DNA of 64,000 nt from Amorphophallus konjac. Its lineage: Eukaryota; Streptophyta; Magnoliopsida; Alismatales; Araceae. The DNA lies in NCBI GenBank assembly GCA_022559845.1, contig CM040120.1, positions 308,176,740 through 308,240,739 on the forward strand, in the 5' to 3' direction. Shown piece by piece: positions 1 to 11,289 of this stretch (positions within the stretch are counted from its first letter, which is position 1; every line of letters begins with the position of its first letter). Below the pieces are notes generated by a model. It saw only the letters and a list, made by a program, of their open reading frames with translations, did not search any database and had not been told where the DNA came from. Made by a program: the position numbers and the translations under genes.

Positions 1-443
1 CTACACAGCGTTCCGAAGATCCGACAGGTAAAAACACCCGTAAACTGCAAAACTCAGTCCGGGAACAACAAAAATATCCGAAACCCACAGATCCTGACCC
101 AATAAATGATCCAAAAAACCTGGGGTGTTATAGCTTCTACCCACTGGTCCATACTAGATTTTCATTGCATACGTGTGAGCATGGGCGTATTCGCCCTCTT
201 CTCACATTTCAGAAGTAAGAATGGTATTCATACTCACCATGTGTGCATTGATTCACAAATTCAGAAAATATTTCATGAACACCCCATTGTTGGGATTGGA
301 CCCTTGTGTACTATGAGCATATAGCTTGGGAAGTCATTCATACATTCCCTGGGGTTCACGCCTTCTTCTGCATGCATTCAATGCATAAGTTCAGCCAGAG
401 CATCCCTAATGCAAAATGTAATTTGAAGCTTGCTGGCATGAAG

Positions 444-480
444 AGTGCGTCGACGCACTGTGCATAGTGCGTCGACGCAC
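444..480. repeat. Paired GTCGAC-centred palindromes
   Basis: Two copies of AGTGCGTCGACGCAC(T) lie at 444-459 and 466-480, separated by six bases. Each is a perfect palindrome centred on GTCGAC, and the arms differ from those of the pairs at 1221-1253 and 1965-2079. Function is unknown. Confidence 0.8.
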
Positions 481-1220
481 CCTTCTGATTGGAGCAGCCA
501 GCCTGAGCCCTGATACCGCATGATCCCGCTGCTCATTTCCTGCATGTCCATCTGCGTATGCAATATGCATATCTTTGCCCATGTGCTGTAGGGAAGTGAG
601 AAGATAGAACAAAATAAACAAAATGAAAGGAGATGGATGAAATGAAAGGTGCATACATGAAACTACATATAGATTTCCTACTGCCTCTTCATGAGCCAGC
701 ACTAAAAAGGATGAAAGAATAAGGAAGACCCAAAAAAAGGGAATTGCACTTGCATAATATCTGTTACATAAGAATCCATGTCATGATTTCATAGCCATGA
801 TTGCAATTCTCATTGCATTCTTTTTTTGTATAAAAACAATCATACCTTGCACATGTTCACCGAGTTTGCATGAATCGAGTGGGTTTGCCCTTCCACTCAT
901 TGTTCAAATACATGCATGGCGTCTCCCTCACACATGCCTTGATTCATGATTTCAAATAGGATCGCCTGAACATTTCATTTTCAATTGCTTGCTTGTTTGC
1001 CATAACTCCCTTTGTATATCAAATGGTGGGCGATGAAAACTCGGATTGCGTCTGGGTGAAAATCCTCACTATGTGTGAGCGAAACGCTCTGTCTTGTACC
1101 GACGAGTACTCTGCATAAATGCGTGGTGAAACCCTTGCATGATCATCAAAATATGCATTAATGCGTTTCATACCATCTCTAAAGAGAAGAGAAAGCAGAA
1201 GTTTGCTCACTGGTTTGGGA

Positions 1221-1253
1221 CAAGTCGACTTGGGATGGCCCCAAGTCGACTTG
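1221..1253. repeat. Paired GTCGAC-centred palindromes
   Basis: Two copies of CAAGTCGACTTG lie at 1221-1232 and 1242-1253 with a nine-base spacer (GGGATGGCC). They have the same layout as the pair at 444-480 but a different arm sequence. Confidence 0.8.
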
Positions 1254-1964
1254 CCCAGCCTGCCGATCTCTCCCTGCAGCAGGTTCCCTCCCCCTTTGGG
1301 AGTCCAGTCTACCCTATAAAAAAAGAAAAAGAAGGAAAGGAAGAAGAAAGCATGTGCACTTGCATGATAGCTATGATATCAAGAAATTTCTGTCAAGATC
1401 TCATGGGTAGGATAAAAGATCTCCATTAAGTTCTCATGAAAATGATCATATGCTGCCTGTGCTCACTGAACTCGCACGGACCTGGGCATGCCTGCCCTTC
1501 CGATCATTAGTTAGAAGCATACATGACACTTGCACCTTCATACATACATTGTTTCATGTGTGAGTTTTAAACACAAGTGAAGTTTCATGTGCACTTTAAT
1601 CCCTCTATCTATGGAGGGTTTGCATGACAGCCCCCCCTTGGGGTTTGTTAAAAAGAAACCATCAATCTTCGCATGTGCATATCAAATCAAGTAATTGTAT
1701 GGACTTGGGCACACCTACTCTCACATTAGAGGCCTTCATGGTTTGCTGAACGAATCCTTCTAGGCTCTGCTGACGTTTTATAGCAGCGGGCTCCCCTGTG
1801 CCCCTTCTCCTCTCACGCATACACTTGCATATGCACTTTGCATGCTTTTGCCCATGTTAACAGAAAACAAGAAAATATGATAAACTGAATGAAAAGGAAT
1901 CAAACAATGAAAGAAAAGGAAGAAATTACAGCTGAAGAAAGGTTGCCCCTAGAAGCACTGGCTT

Positions 1965-2079
1965 CAGTCGACCGATGCCCATCATCGGTCGACCGATAGG
2001 CCATGGGGTCGACGCCCCATGCTCAGGGAGTCGACCCCTTTCAGCAGGCTCCACCCCTGGGAGGATCGGTCGACCGAAT
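1965..2079. repeat. Cluster of five GTCGAC-centred palindromes
   Basis: CAGTCGACCGAT (about 1965), ATCGGTCGACCGAT (1984-1997), GGGGTCGACGCCCC (2005-2018), GAGTCGACCCC (about 2028) and ATCGGTCGACCGAAT (2065-2079) follow one another. The GTCGAC core is constant and the flanking arms change, so neighbouring units can fold alone or pair with each other. Confidence 0.75.
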
Positions 2080-2307
2080 TGGGCTTTCAGTCACCGAACT
2101 CCCCTTATAAAAAAATAAAACAAAACAATGAAGAATCAAATGATGAGGAGGGGTGCTGTCCTCTCTATGCTGCGTCGACTCATCCTCCAAGAAACAAACG
2201 AAAGAAGAAAAGTAGAAAGGTGGGAGGGCTAAGCCCCCTGCATCGACTCACGCAAGTCCCTGCGTTGACGCAGCTGTGTCCCCCTTGCTCTACCTTTTTA
2301 AAAAAGA

Positions 2308-2345
2308 AAAATATATACATATATATATACATTTATAATAATAAC
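2308..2345. repeat. AT-rich dinucleotide microsatellite
   Basis: An A-rich run leads into ATATATACATATATATATAC, a simple (AT)n-type repeat. Confidence 0.8.
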
Positions 2346-2759
2346 AACAAAATACAAGCTAATGACGTTCAATCCCGGATTCCTTCCGCTTGACCCTTCG
2401 TATAGGGAATATTGAAGAAGCCTTTGCAAGTCATGCCTGGACTCCGGGGACCATCCCCATTATGGCCACGCCTCGACTCTGCTCCAAGCTGATAACCCAC
2501 CGAATTTAACCTGATTTGACCGGGTTTTCACCGAATTTTTCCATTTCTTCAATTATTAAACCTGCCGTGCTCCGACATACATATGTCCCGATATTACGTA
2601 TGTGCTTGCAATGTTTTCAACCCGGATGCCCGTCCGAACTTAAAGTGGTCAACATATGACCGATATGATTTTAAAGGTCTTTTGGCACCCCAATATGGGG
2701 GATGTCAATGTCTTTCAATACACTACTAATTCTCTTCATAAAAATCAATATTTAGGCCA

Positions 2760-2967
2760 TGTGGCCCCTTATCTTGGCAATTAATCAAAGGTTTTCCCCT
2801 CTCCGAGGGGATGTAATTAACACTATGAACTTTATGGTGCGGCGGGTATCCAGTCTCGACCCGATACCCACAATCATCTGGTTAGTCAGACGGAACGCAC
2901 CCTTGCCTCCGGACCATCCCAGTCTCGGAGCCAGAACTATTTGTCACCTAGGTGACTGGCACGCCTT
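2760..2967 (+). repeat. Inverted repeat arm (partner at 5933-6104)
   Basis: The reverse complement of this segment matches 5933-6104 by eye. Shared landmarks include GTGCCAGTCAC, TCCGTCTGACT, ACCATAAAG followed by TTAATTACATC, and the closing CCAAGATA. The arms lie about 3 kb apart in opposite orientation and are clearly diverged, with indels. They could be two old inverted copies of one repeat or the remains of a larger inverted structure; I cannot tell which. Confidence 0.6.
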
Positions 2968-4315
2968 CACACTTGATAAACCGATAGAAGATAAAATGAT
3001 ATACATAAGATTAAAAAGTGTGTCCAACATACGGTAGGTTGTCCTGAACCTTGGATCCGACTTGGTCATCGAAAAATTGGTTGGTGTAGTGCCCTTTGCT
3101 TGGGGACGATCCCTGCTTATTATGTTGTGCCGTTTGACCTGGTAAAATGTCTCGATTTCTGAGCTCAACTCGGTTGGTAGAGCACCTTTGGTGTTATGTC
3201 ATTTTGCTCTATTCAGGGAGTATTTTCCTATGCTTAATCCTCGATTGATTCGAGAAAATAAGTAAGTGTCAACAAATGTCCCCCATGGGGTAGTGCATCG
3301 GAGGCGAAGACGTCAACATGCGGCTCGTGCGCCTTGCAGGTTTTGATTTCTCCCGGCCTTATCGATGTTGTGGGAGTTACTTGTTCCGGGAGTTGATGCT
3401 CTTGTTGCGATCTTCCATGCGTCGGTGCACGTTTGAAGAAGATCATTGAGCCTGGGAGGTTGTAGAGCTGGATTCTAGAGAGATCTGGGTTGTTGGCGGG
3501 CAGTTTGCCAAAGCCACTGAGGGTGTGGAGATGGCAGAGATGGCGTGTATTGGATACATACAAGGTGCTTGAAGTTGTAGCCCATTATCTGTGACTTGGG
3601 AATTTTGTTCCCGTTTATGTCACATTTTGGGCTTGTGGCAGAGGTGCATAGGGCCCGCATTACGGAAGTAATTTGGTCTGGTCACCGAACTCTCCATATA
3701 ACTGGCCACTTCGGCGGTTGACGGTGTGACTGGGCTTGACGCCAGCGAAAAGAGGCCAGGGGAGCATGGTGTAACAATAATTATGGCTTTGTTGCCAATG
3801 TCTAGGGCCCTATCTTGCACAATCGGCTTTGTGGATTCTCCGAGAAGGAGCGGCTCAAGGGAAGCCAGGACTATCGAGCCTCGTAGGGTGGCTGGCGAGT
3901 AGTGGGAGACCACTTGTGGCTCCCTTTTATCATCTGAGGTTGCACTGGTGGGACCCTTGTCTTACCCCCGGAGGTGGACTTGTAGACAGATATTTGTGTT
4001 TTCTGAGGTTCTCCACCTCGTCTAGGTCAAGGAGTGCTATGAGTATTTTTCACTCCCTGGCTGTTCCCCTGTGAGCCTGACTGTAGCCGACGATGCTACG
4101 TAGGGGGTTTGAGACTCCCCCGTCTTGTGAATCGGAGGGCCACCTATTCCTCAGCTTCTAGGACCGCTGGTTGGCGACTAAATGGCTGCCACTCTGATTG
4201 AGGCTTTGTGTTGAAGCTTGTGGTTGGTCGCTAGCGGCCTACCACTGGTGTGGTGGTTGATTTTTTCGTAGGGTGCAGGCATTTTTCATTGACCTCCTGT
4301 AAGGGTGCATTGGCG
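2968..4315. other. Intergenic DNA, no gene recognised
   Basis: No ORF with recognisable motifs. GTGTCAACAAATGTCCCCC near 3268 resembles GTGTCAACCAATGCCCCCC near 9893. Read on the minus strand, each looks like a G-rich polypurine tract followed by a possible LTR start (TTGACAC), so both may be old minus-strand LTR borders. The evidence is weak. Confidence 0.35.
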
Positions 4316-4760
4316 AGGCTTGGCGTTGACCGTCCTATGGGACGAGCTGGTCACACCTCTGAGGCATTGTAGTTGGAGTTGTGTCATGGACTTGTCTCGA
4401 TGAGGCGCACAAGTCCATTGTTGATGAAGACCTAGCATAGCTAGGTGTGTTGTCCTGATGCTGCTGGAGGCGAGACTCGGCAAGGCATGTTGGCCGGGTG
4501 TTACTGGAGATCTGCCTTGTCGCGGTGTCTTGGATTGATGTTGCTGGAGACCTGCCTCGGGGAAGCATGTAGGCCTGAGGTTGTCAGAGACCTGCCTTGG
4601 CGAGGCGTCTTGGTCTGAGGTTGCTGGAGATCTGCCTCGGTGAGGCGTCTTGGTTTGACGTTGCTGGAGACCTATCTTGGCGAGGTGTCTTGGTCTGAGA
4701 TTGCTAGAGACCTACCTCGGTGGGGCATCTTGGCCTGAAGTTGTTAGATTTGCCCCCAGA
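4316..4760. repeat. 40-bp tandem repeat, about 11 degenerate units
   Basis: Unit boundaries fall exactly 40 bases apart: the CTYGG start recurs at 4476, 4516, 4556, 4596, 4636, 4676 and 4716, with weaker units back to about 4316. A typical unit reads CTTGGCGAGGCGTCTTGGTC then TGAGGTTGCTGGAGATCTGC. 40 is not a multiple of three and no frame stays open, so this is a non-coding minisatellite. Confidence 0.85.
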
Positions 4761-5300
4761 GAGGCGTGTTGGCTTGAAATCATATTCGGCAGACCCTCGT
4801 TGTGTATGGCCAAATGTTGATGCTGCCGGTTAACCGTCATCATGTAATAGTCGAAGTCGAGGTTGTTCGACCCTTAAAGAGTACAACACCCACAAATGAT
4901 GTTAGACATATAACCATTGTAGTGGGGGTGGATGGTACCTGTTAGTGGGCGGGTTGACCACCAAGGTGTATCGACTAGGAACCCCGCTCGACTGATCATT
5001 GAGATGTATTGGCTGGGAGCCACGATCGGTTGATCATTGAGGTGCCGCTGAAGGTATTGTCGCTGGCCGACCATTGATGTGTAATGATCAGAGAGCGTGA
5101 TAGACTGACCCTTGGGGGTGTGTTGGTCTAGGGTTGCTGTAGACCGGCCTTTGAGGCATACCTGTCTGTAAGGCATCCTGATTTGTTCATGTGGTTATTG
5201 TTGTTGATCTGCCTGTGAGGCGTAGTGGCCTGTTGCTAGAGGCTGGGAACTGGGTACTAGAGGTCTGCCCGAGGAAGGCGTACTGGCCTATTGTTGGCAA
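4761..5300. repeat. Decayed continuation of the 40-bp repeat
   Basis: The GAGGCGT...TTGG...GACC theme of the neighbouring array continues, for example near 4756, 4970-5160 and 5215-5280, but units vary in length and have many substitutions. From about 5230 the units gain extra CTGGGAACTGGGTACT-type insertions, a transition to the 7-bp repeat that follows. No gene is seen. Confidence 0.55.
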
Positions 5301-5840
5301 CTAGAAGTCAGAGGCTAGAAACCTAGATACTTAGACTGGAGACCTACCTAGCTAGGGCGTGTTGGTCTATTGTTGGAAGTTAGAGGCCAGAAACAAGAAG
5401 CTAAAAGTTGAATACTAGGACTGGAGGCTGGGGCTTATATACTAGAGATTGTGTACTGGGACTGGAAATTGGGAATTGGAGGCTAGAAGCTAGATGTTGG
5501 AGCTGAAGACTGGGATTTGGATACTAGATATTGGGACCGAAGACTGGGTACTGGGGCTGGGAATTAGGAGCCAGAGACTGGAAACAAGATACTGGATATG
5601 GAGATTGGGATTTGGATACTAGATATTGGGACTGGAGACTGGGCATTGAAACTGGAGACTGGGAACTTGGAGGTCGAAAACTGGATATTGGGGCTGGAGA
5701 CTGGGATCTGGATACTAGATACTAGGACTGGAGACTGAGTATTGGGACTGGAAACTGGAAACTAGAGGCTGGGAACTAGGTACCGAGACTAGAGACTAGG
5801 ATTTGAATACTAGAAGCTGGGACCGGAGGCTTACCTGCAT
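5301..5840. repeat. 7-bp degenerate tandem repeat (GGACTGG-type)
   Basis: The tract parses into imperfect heptamers such as GAGACTG, GGAACTG, GATACTA and GGGACTG, with occasional 6-mers. The heptamer can be derived from the GCTGGAGACC part of the adjoining 40-bp unit, and single 40-bp-like remnants (ACCTACCTAGCTAGGGCGTG near 5341; TTACCTGCATGAGGCGTTG near 5832) bracket the tract. A 64-codon ORF at 5531-5725 rich in Trp, Gly and Asp is only the translation of this repeat. Confidence 0.8.
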
Positions 5841-5932
5841 GAGGCGTTGTGGGGAATGGATTATTTTATCTCTATTGTTATATATGTATATTTTGTTTTG
5901 ATTTATTTATTAGGGGTTTTATTCAAGTGTGG

Positions 5933-6104
5933 GGTGTGCCAGTCACATTTGTGACAAATTTAATTATGTGCTCCGTCTGACTGATCAGACAAAGGTGAGT
6001 GATTGTGTCGGGACCCGAAGTTCGCCATACCATAAAGGTTATGACATTAATTACATCCTTCCGAAAGAATGAAAACCCTTAATTAATCACCAAGATAGAG
6101 AGCC
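5933..6104 (-). repeat. Inverted repeat arm (partner at 2760-2967)
   Basis: Reverse-complement match to 2760-2967 by eye. It contains the sub-palindrome GTGCCAGTCACATTTGTGAC. TGTCGGGACCCGAAG at 6006 could be read as a minus-strand LTR end, but similarity to the other arm continues on both sides of it, so I do not call a border. Confidence 0.6.
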
Positions 6105-6169
6105 GTCGGGGCTAACCAAATATGCACGGATGCACGAGGTAAAAAGTGTGTTATGCAATGCAAGATATA

Positions 6170-6400
6170 AACATGTACTCAAGCACACAATATCGTAACA
6201 TTTTATTGAATCAACCTCCGATACATGACAGAGAACTTAGATCTGAAGACCACCTCACGCTCAGTGAGAGTCTCCAGTCAGACTTAATCTGACTTTCCGT
6301 AGATCACCGTTTGATATACCGAGGGATCGGAACAAACAAGCATGCAGTAAGATAAATACATATCCGTACGGGTTCATACGATCATACGTTCAAATTTTAT
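6170..6400. repeat. Segment resembling the reverse gypsy LTR at 18874-19804
   Basis: The run CAGACTTAAT...CCGTAGATCACC...TTTGATATACCG here parallels CAGACTTAATATGTTC...CAAGTCACC...TTTGATATACCGG at about 19593-19635, in the same orientation, and both are preceded by a CTCACGC...AGTGA motif. It is probably a decayed minus-strand LTR fragment of a related gypsy family. Confidence 0.5.
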
Positions 6401-6965
6401 TTTAGCATGCCAATTATTCACGTTGCCACAATCTCGTTATATTTTTATTTGTTCCTTTTTATTTTCTTCTCTTTTGTATTACTATCATCATTTCATTCAT
6501 CATATTTTTATTTCACATGTATGTGACAGCCACATCTTGGTAAAAGGGGGGCATGAAGTGAACCGGCAAGGGCTAATGGCAAGTGGATCGGTGCAGATGT
6601 GTAGGGGGGAGATGAATCGGCGCAAGAGGGAAAATGAGGGTAGGTGCAATGGATCGACGTGTGAAGAAAAGGGAAGAATGTGAATCGGTGCACGAAGAAG
6701 TGGGGAGAGTGTGGAGAGGAGGGTGAACCGGCACAGAGGGGATTTCCCTTGTGCTGATTCACCATGTTTGGGTAAAATTGGGGCCGACTCAGGTTCTACT
6801 CTACCATGGGACCTTATTTATCCAAATGGGGGGATCATAGACTAAGGCAAGCCCTTCTTTGAGGCAATGATCACTGTTTGTGGGGAGAGAACCACGAAGG
6901 CCATTCACCTCCTTCGAAGAAAATACCTTGAGAAGGTAGCAGATGCCAAGTGTTTAAACATGAGG
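6401..6965. other. Intergenic DNA, no gene recognised
   Basis: A T-rich stretch (6420-6520) is followed by 6540-6770, where GTGAACCGGC, GGATCGGTGC and GAATCGGCGC boxes recur. Reverse complements of similar boxes (GGTTCACC, CCGATTCA) recur at 9590-9760, so the two stretches may be inverted relatives. No coding evidence. Confidence 0.4.
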
Positions 6966-7222
6966 GTCGACGCCATGGGCTCATTGTTGACGCAGAAGCC
7001 AGGTGAAAAGATGAAAAGGTCGACGCGGAGGGGCATGGGGTCGACCCAAGGATGAACGGACATAAGCAAGGGTCGACGCAGGATGATGATGGGGTCGATG
7101 CATGGTTACTCTGGAAGGAGGAGAGTTGACACCAGCTGATTAGGGGTCGACGCAGGGGTGCTGTGAGGTCGACTCGAGGGCTAACAAGAAAAGAAGAAAG
7201 GTCGACGTAGGGTGGTTGCTAA
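6966..7222. repeat. Array of GGTCGACGC boxes
   Basis: GGTCGACGC or a one- or two-base variant (GTTGACGC, GGTCGACCC, GGTCGACTC, GGTCGATGC) occurs about 11 times in 257 bases, mostly as pairs 20-30 bases apart. The GTCGAC palindrome is constant and the flanks change. This is the densest GTCGAC cluster in the window outside a recognised LTR. Confidence 0.75.
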
Positions 7223-8440
7223 GTTGACGCATCGAAATTTGGCAAGAGAAAGGGTGATTGAGATTGAAGATCCAAACTGGCCCTGAGACTCGTAGATTCA
7301 AAATGTTGTTAAGTATTTTAAAATTAGCTCATTCAAAATTATCATGGAAAATTGAAGACTCCCTTTTAATTTTGGAATGACCACAATGCCAAAACCTTTA
7401 TGGTTCTAACATTAACTCTGCCCTTGCTGAAATGAGATGACCTCCATTGTTTACTCTCCGTGCGAGGTTCGTACTCAAGCACGATCTTAGTGCAGTTCGA
7501 GGCGGGCACGCACACGCCACGCCATATTGCCAACAACATTATGGGTTTATTAAGAATTATTGTTGATTCAATTTTAACCAAGGTAATGTAAACAGAAAAG
7601 TCGAGAAAACTTCAGATGAATTTTGACAGTATCTCCCCTTATCCCGGAAGATGATGGGGGATGAAATAGAGACTCGCCCACGGGAGTACCCCAGACGAGC
7701 TCACTAGATGTCGGGAGGCCGGATGCGGCGACTCGATAATCCAAATGGGATGAAGACCCTGAGGACTAGCCTATGAGGGATCCCAATGACCCATGGGCTA
7801 CCACGACCTCAATTAAGAGACGTGGGCTTAATGGCTGTTGGACTGAGTGGCCCATCGATATTCACCCTTGGTGAGGATCTGTCGGGACCCACGTTACGAG
7901 GAAACGAGCCCCCCGGGGTCCATGGGTGATTTGAAGGAAATTCGATCGAAAAAATCTGATAAATGAGGAATGTCTCCCCCTCCCCAATAATGGGTCCATA
8001 CATCTTATCGAGTAGCGATTAAAATAATCGAAGACATCTTAATATTGCCCCAAGTGAAAGGGGGGTTATGGGTCAGCCGACGAAGCTAGCAAACCCACAC
8101 CCTCATTGGGGCACTGAGGAAATCGAGGCCAAATGGGCTACTGTCACAGTGGCATGCGTGAACATTTCAATGGGATAGCAACAATAGAGAAGATGGGGGA
8201 GACTCAAACCCTCTCAACTGAATTATCACGGTAAAATGTGGATTGTGAGGAACGAACTACTGAGATCACAGTCGGGGAAAGTATGTAGGAACGGAAAGTA
8301 AAAAAAAAGGGGGGGGGTTTCCCAGGAGACAGAGTTCTCATTGGCATTTGCCCGAACGCAAAGGGAGAGCGCATGCAGCAGGCTCTTAAGGCCTAGTGAG
8401 AGACAGAGGGCAAACGACAACACTTGTAGAGAGATTAAAT
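7223..8440. other. Intergenic DNA, no gene recognised
   Basis: Short frames on both strands show no motifs, and no repeat structure stands out apart from a G run near 8309-8319. Probably decayed mobile-element sequence. Confidence 0.4.
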
Positions 8441-8690
8441 GAGAGGAAAATTACGCTAGGTGTGGGAATGAGTCACAGTCCCAACAATCCATAGTGATGG
8501 GTGAGGGGGCTGTGACCGGCTCCATATCGAATGCGAGATAGTCGCAACTACCACGAAGCTTAACCAGAGCGAAAATCGCATTGGCTATGGGAGTAAACCA
8601 TAGTCCCTATAACTTATAACTGTGAGTGAAGGGGCACGTGGAGAGCTCCCCATCAAAAACTTAATACAGTGTGTACATCAATCGCACACA
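8441..8690. repeat. Two degenerate ~122-bp tandem units
   Basis: GAGGAAAATTACGC...GGGAATGAGTCACAGTCCC at about 8443 is echoed by GCGAAAATCGCATT...GGGAGTAAACCATAGTCCC at about 8566. Both continue with GTGAGTGAAGGGGC-like and GGCTCCATATCGAA or AGCTCCCCATCAAA sequence. Diverged, non-coding. Confidence 0.6.
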
Positions 8691-10371
8691 AAGGTGAAAT
8701 ATGCATTAATCACACAAGGAAAGCGGGCGTTGAATGCACAGAATAGCTCATGTGTCTTGGACCCATCAGTGACCTCAGGGAGAAGGGAGTGAATGAGTTT
8801 ACTGTGGCCCCTCATGGCAAAAGGGGCGAACCATGCATTCCGAACAGATTAGAATTCAAAAGAGAAACACATGAGATGATGGTGAAATAGTAACACCACT
8901 ACGAACATAAACAAAGGGGGAAAGAACTTCATCTGCAACACCGATGGCCGTGAGGGAGACATGGAGGGGAATATAACAATACAGTAATGCAAGAAAATAG
9001 AGAGGTCAATCAACCATCAAATCTATTCATTGCTTCAGAGCAGCGTGCAAAGCATTCATTACATGTATACAGAGAGCCAAACATTTGTTGCCCCGAGGGG
9101 CTTTTACAGACAAACGGTGTCATGTTCCAGCAGAGAAACAGAGAGAGGTATGCAGATTAATTACTGTAAAACGGTGAAACAAGATGAGGCATCCGGGCTC
9201 GTATCATTGCCCTTCACACATTTGAAATAGAAAGAAGCTACAAGAAAAATAACAAGGAGGGAATCAACGGCCCCTGGACACAACTGCGGCGAGAACCCAC
9301 CTAAAGCCTCGAAACAGAGTATCGAAACTCTGAGATCACTCCCTGAGGAATCTGGAATGGCCAATGGCTCTTCGAGGGCTCTCTCTTCAGGGGGAATTCA
9401 TTACGGCTCTCCTTCTCTCCCCACTGCTCTTCTTGCTATGGTTCTTCTTTTCTTCTCCTCTTGAATGCCTTCCAATCCCCCTTTTTCTTTCTGGATCGAG
9501 CATGCCTATTTATAGGCAAAAATGGGGGGCCGCAGGTGATCCGGCGGGCACGGATGCGCGCCGGATCATCGGCGCGCCTGCACCTTCTCACGTCGGTTCA
9601 CGTAGCATGGGGCGCGCGGACTCACATGGCAAAGCAGGCCCCGACCGATTCATGTGGCCAAAGCTCCTTGCACCGGTTCATGTGGCGGGAGGACCCTGCG
9701 CCGATCCACTATGGCCAAGGCCCCCTTGCGTCGGTTCACCATTGTGTTGAGGGCCGCCGGTTCACTCGTTTGGCCCATTTATTGTCTTTAGCCCATTTTG
9801 TCTCTTTTATTCTTCTTTTTCCTTCCTCATTTCTTCTTCATTTCTGAAAATAAGAAATAGTAAAAAATAAATTATTTTAGTATTATTTTCCATGTGTCAA
9901 CCAATGCCCCCCACCAGTAAGTGACGCGAATGAGAGACGAGTGAGCGAGGCCTGCGGGTGCAGTCCCGTTTGAAAGTGTTCATGCAAGCATGCAAACATT
10001 CATCAACAGCAGGCATGAGCTAGATATATATAGAATAGCTCCTCTATATCAAGGATAGGATAGAGATAGCGCCCATGATTCATGGACAGAGTACGGCTCA
10101 CGAAGCACAACTAAGGGAGATGTGCATTCGTAAAGAGGACACCGCATAGAATATGTGCATGGTGTAGATCACAATCTACAGCCCAGACTATTCTTTGTGG
10201 AGTGATAGTGCGAGTATGTGAGCAGCGAATCCTAAACATAGGGATACGCGGACGTTCTAAATAATATTAGAGGATTACTCTAGCGTCCACACATACATTT
10301 GGGGTTCTCGACTTTAGGTAGCTTCGCACAACCCCCTTGTTTATTATGAATGCCAGACTTTACCATTCAGT
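8691..10371. other. Intergenic DNA with a possible minus-strand promoter
   Basis: No gene is recognised. On the minus strand GCCTATAAATAGGC (9502-9515) is a textbook TATA-like box, similar to the CCTATAAATAGG of the composite element's LTRs. Upstream of it on that strand lie GC-rich GGTTCAC/CCGATTCA boxes (9590-9760) and an AT-rich tract. A G-rich polypurine-like run sits near 9905 (minus strand). Together these suggest a decayed minus-strand LTR at roughly 9370-9900, but no matching partner or precise end is visible. Confidence 0.35.
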
Positions 10372-10640
10372 GTGAGTCTCCTCATGTGTCTCAATGGGGG
10401 TTCTCAGCTACTAGGATCCATCCTTTATTATAATTTTATTGTGGGGTTTACTTCACCGTGTCACACGAGTCTCCTCATTTGTTTCAGTGGGGATTCCCAG
10501 TTTCTTGGATCCGCATCCCATTATAGAGATTTTATCGTGAAGTTTGCTTCACCATTTCACGTGAGTTTCCTCATTTATTTCAGTGGAGATTCCGGCTTCC
10601 TGGATTCACATTCCACTTATCATCATTCATTCATTTTTTT
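10372..10640 (+). repeat. Three ~95-bp tandem units, frame-preserving
   Basis: GAGTCTCCTCAT...TTTCAGTGGGGATTC...TTGGATCC recurs at 10374, 10467 and 10563, with steps of 93 and 96 bases. Both steps are multiples of three, so one plus-strand frame stays open from 10372 to 10665 and repeats a Ser-Leu-Leu...Gly-Ser motif. There is no known domain and the array is surrounded by non-coding repeats, so I treat the frame as incidental. Confidence 0.65.
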
Positions 10641-11289
10641 TATTAATAAAGAAGGGGGTATGTAGCCTTTTCCTCACGATCACCCTTCGTGCGAGTGTAG
10701 AGATTCAAGCATCCGTGAAGTGTTAGGAAGAATTTATGACGTCCCTATGGCTAAGGACCCCTTGCTCACATTGTGTGCAGAGTGTGAGAGTTTTGTCTAG
10801 ATGTATTTCATGGGCTACACTAGCAACATAGCTATGACTCTTCCCCTAGATGCATGCACTCACCAAAATTTGATTTTTCATTCCTTAGTGTATGCCGTGA
10901 TACATACATATCTAGAATCGGAGCAACATTTTTTAGCAAGGAAGCATAGTCCTAAAAAATTTGAAGGAGGTGTATTAAACTATATTATGGGTAAGCATGC
11001 AAACAGGGTAAGCAAGCATTCATAATCAAAAGCATGCAGGAGATTATTATATTATTATTATATTTTTTAATATATATGTATACATGTATATATCACTATT
11101 GTATACACATATCCCATATATCATCATTCTGCCCGATGCGAATACCTGCAAGTTAGTCATTTGAAAGTAAGTAAAAACATTAATGCCAAAGCGAGAGGAA
11201 AAGGGTTTTATGCACAGTGATGGGTCACGGTGGGACGAAGGGGTTTGACATTAGTCAATGGGGGCCATTTTATTCAGATGGTGAGTCTG
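10641..11289. other. Intergenic DNA with AT microsatellite
   Basis: The stretch contains (ATT)n/(AT)n sequence at about 11041-11110 and no recognisable gene. Confidence 0.5.

Larger units (their letters stand above)
1..2759. other. Intergenic DNA, no gene recognised
   Basis: I see no open frame with a recognisable domain on either strand. The stretch is mixed-composition plant intergenic sequence with short GTCGAC palindrome pairs (listed separately) and several purine-rich runs. Short ORFs here lack codon structure or family motifs. It may be old, decayed LTR-retrotransposon sequence, because comparable palindrome pairs occur inside recognised LTRs further right, but no LTR end, primer-binding site or polypurine tract could be fixed. 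Confidence 0.5.

Noticed and set aside
3159..3192. tRNA-like GAGCTCAACTCGGTTGGTAGAGCACC
   Set aside because: It resembles a tRNA D-arm/A box, but no anticodon arm, T arm or B box (GGTTCGA) follows at the right distance and there is no acceptor stem. A decayed tRNA-derived SINE is possible but unsupported.
5531..5725. 64-codon Trp/Gly/Asp-rich ORF
   Set aside because: Pure translation of the 7-bp repeat; no start context or conservation.
10372..10665. Small secreted-like protein of repeated units
   Set aside because: Frame-preserving ~95-bp repeat, but no family resemblance and non-coding surroundings; kept only as a repeat.
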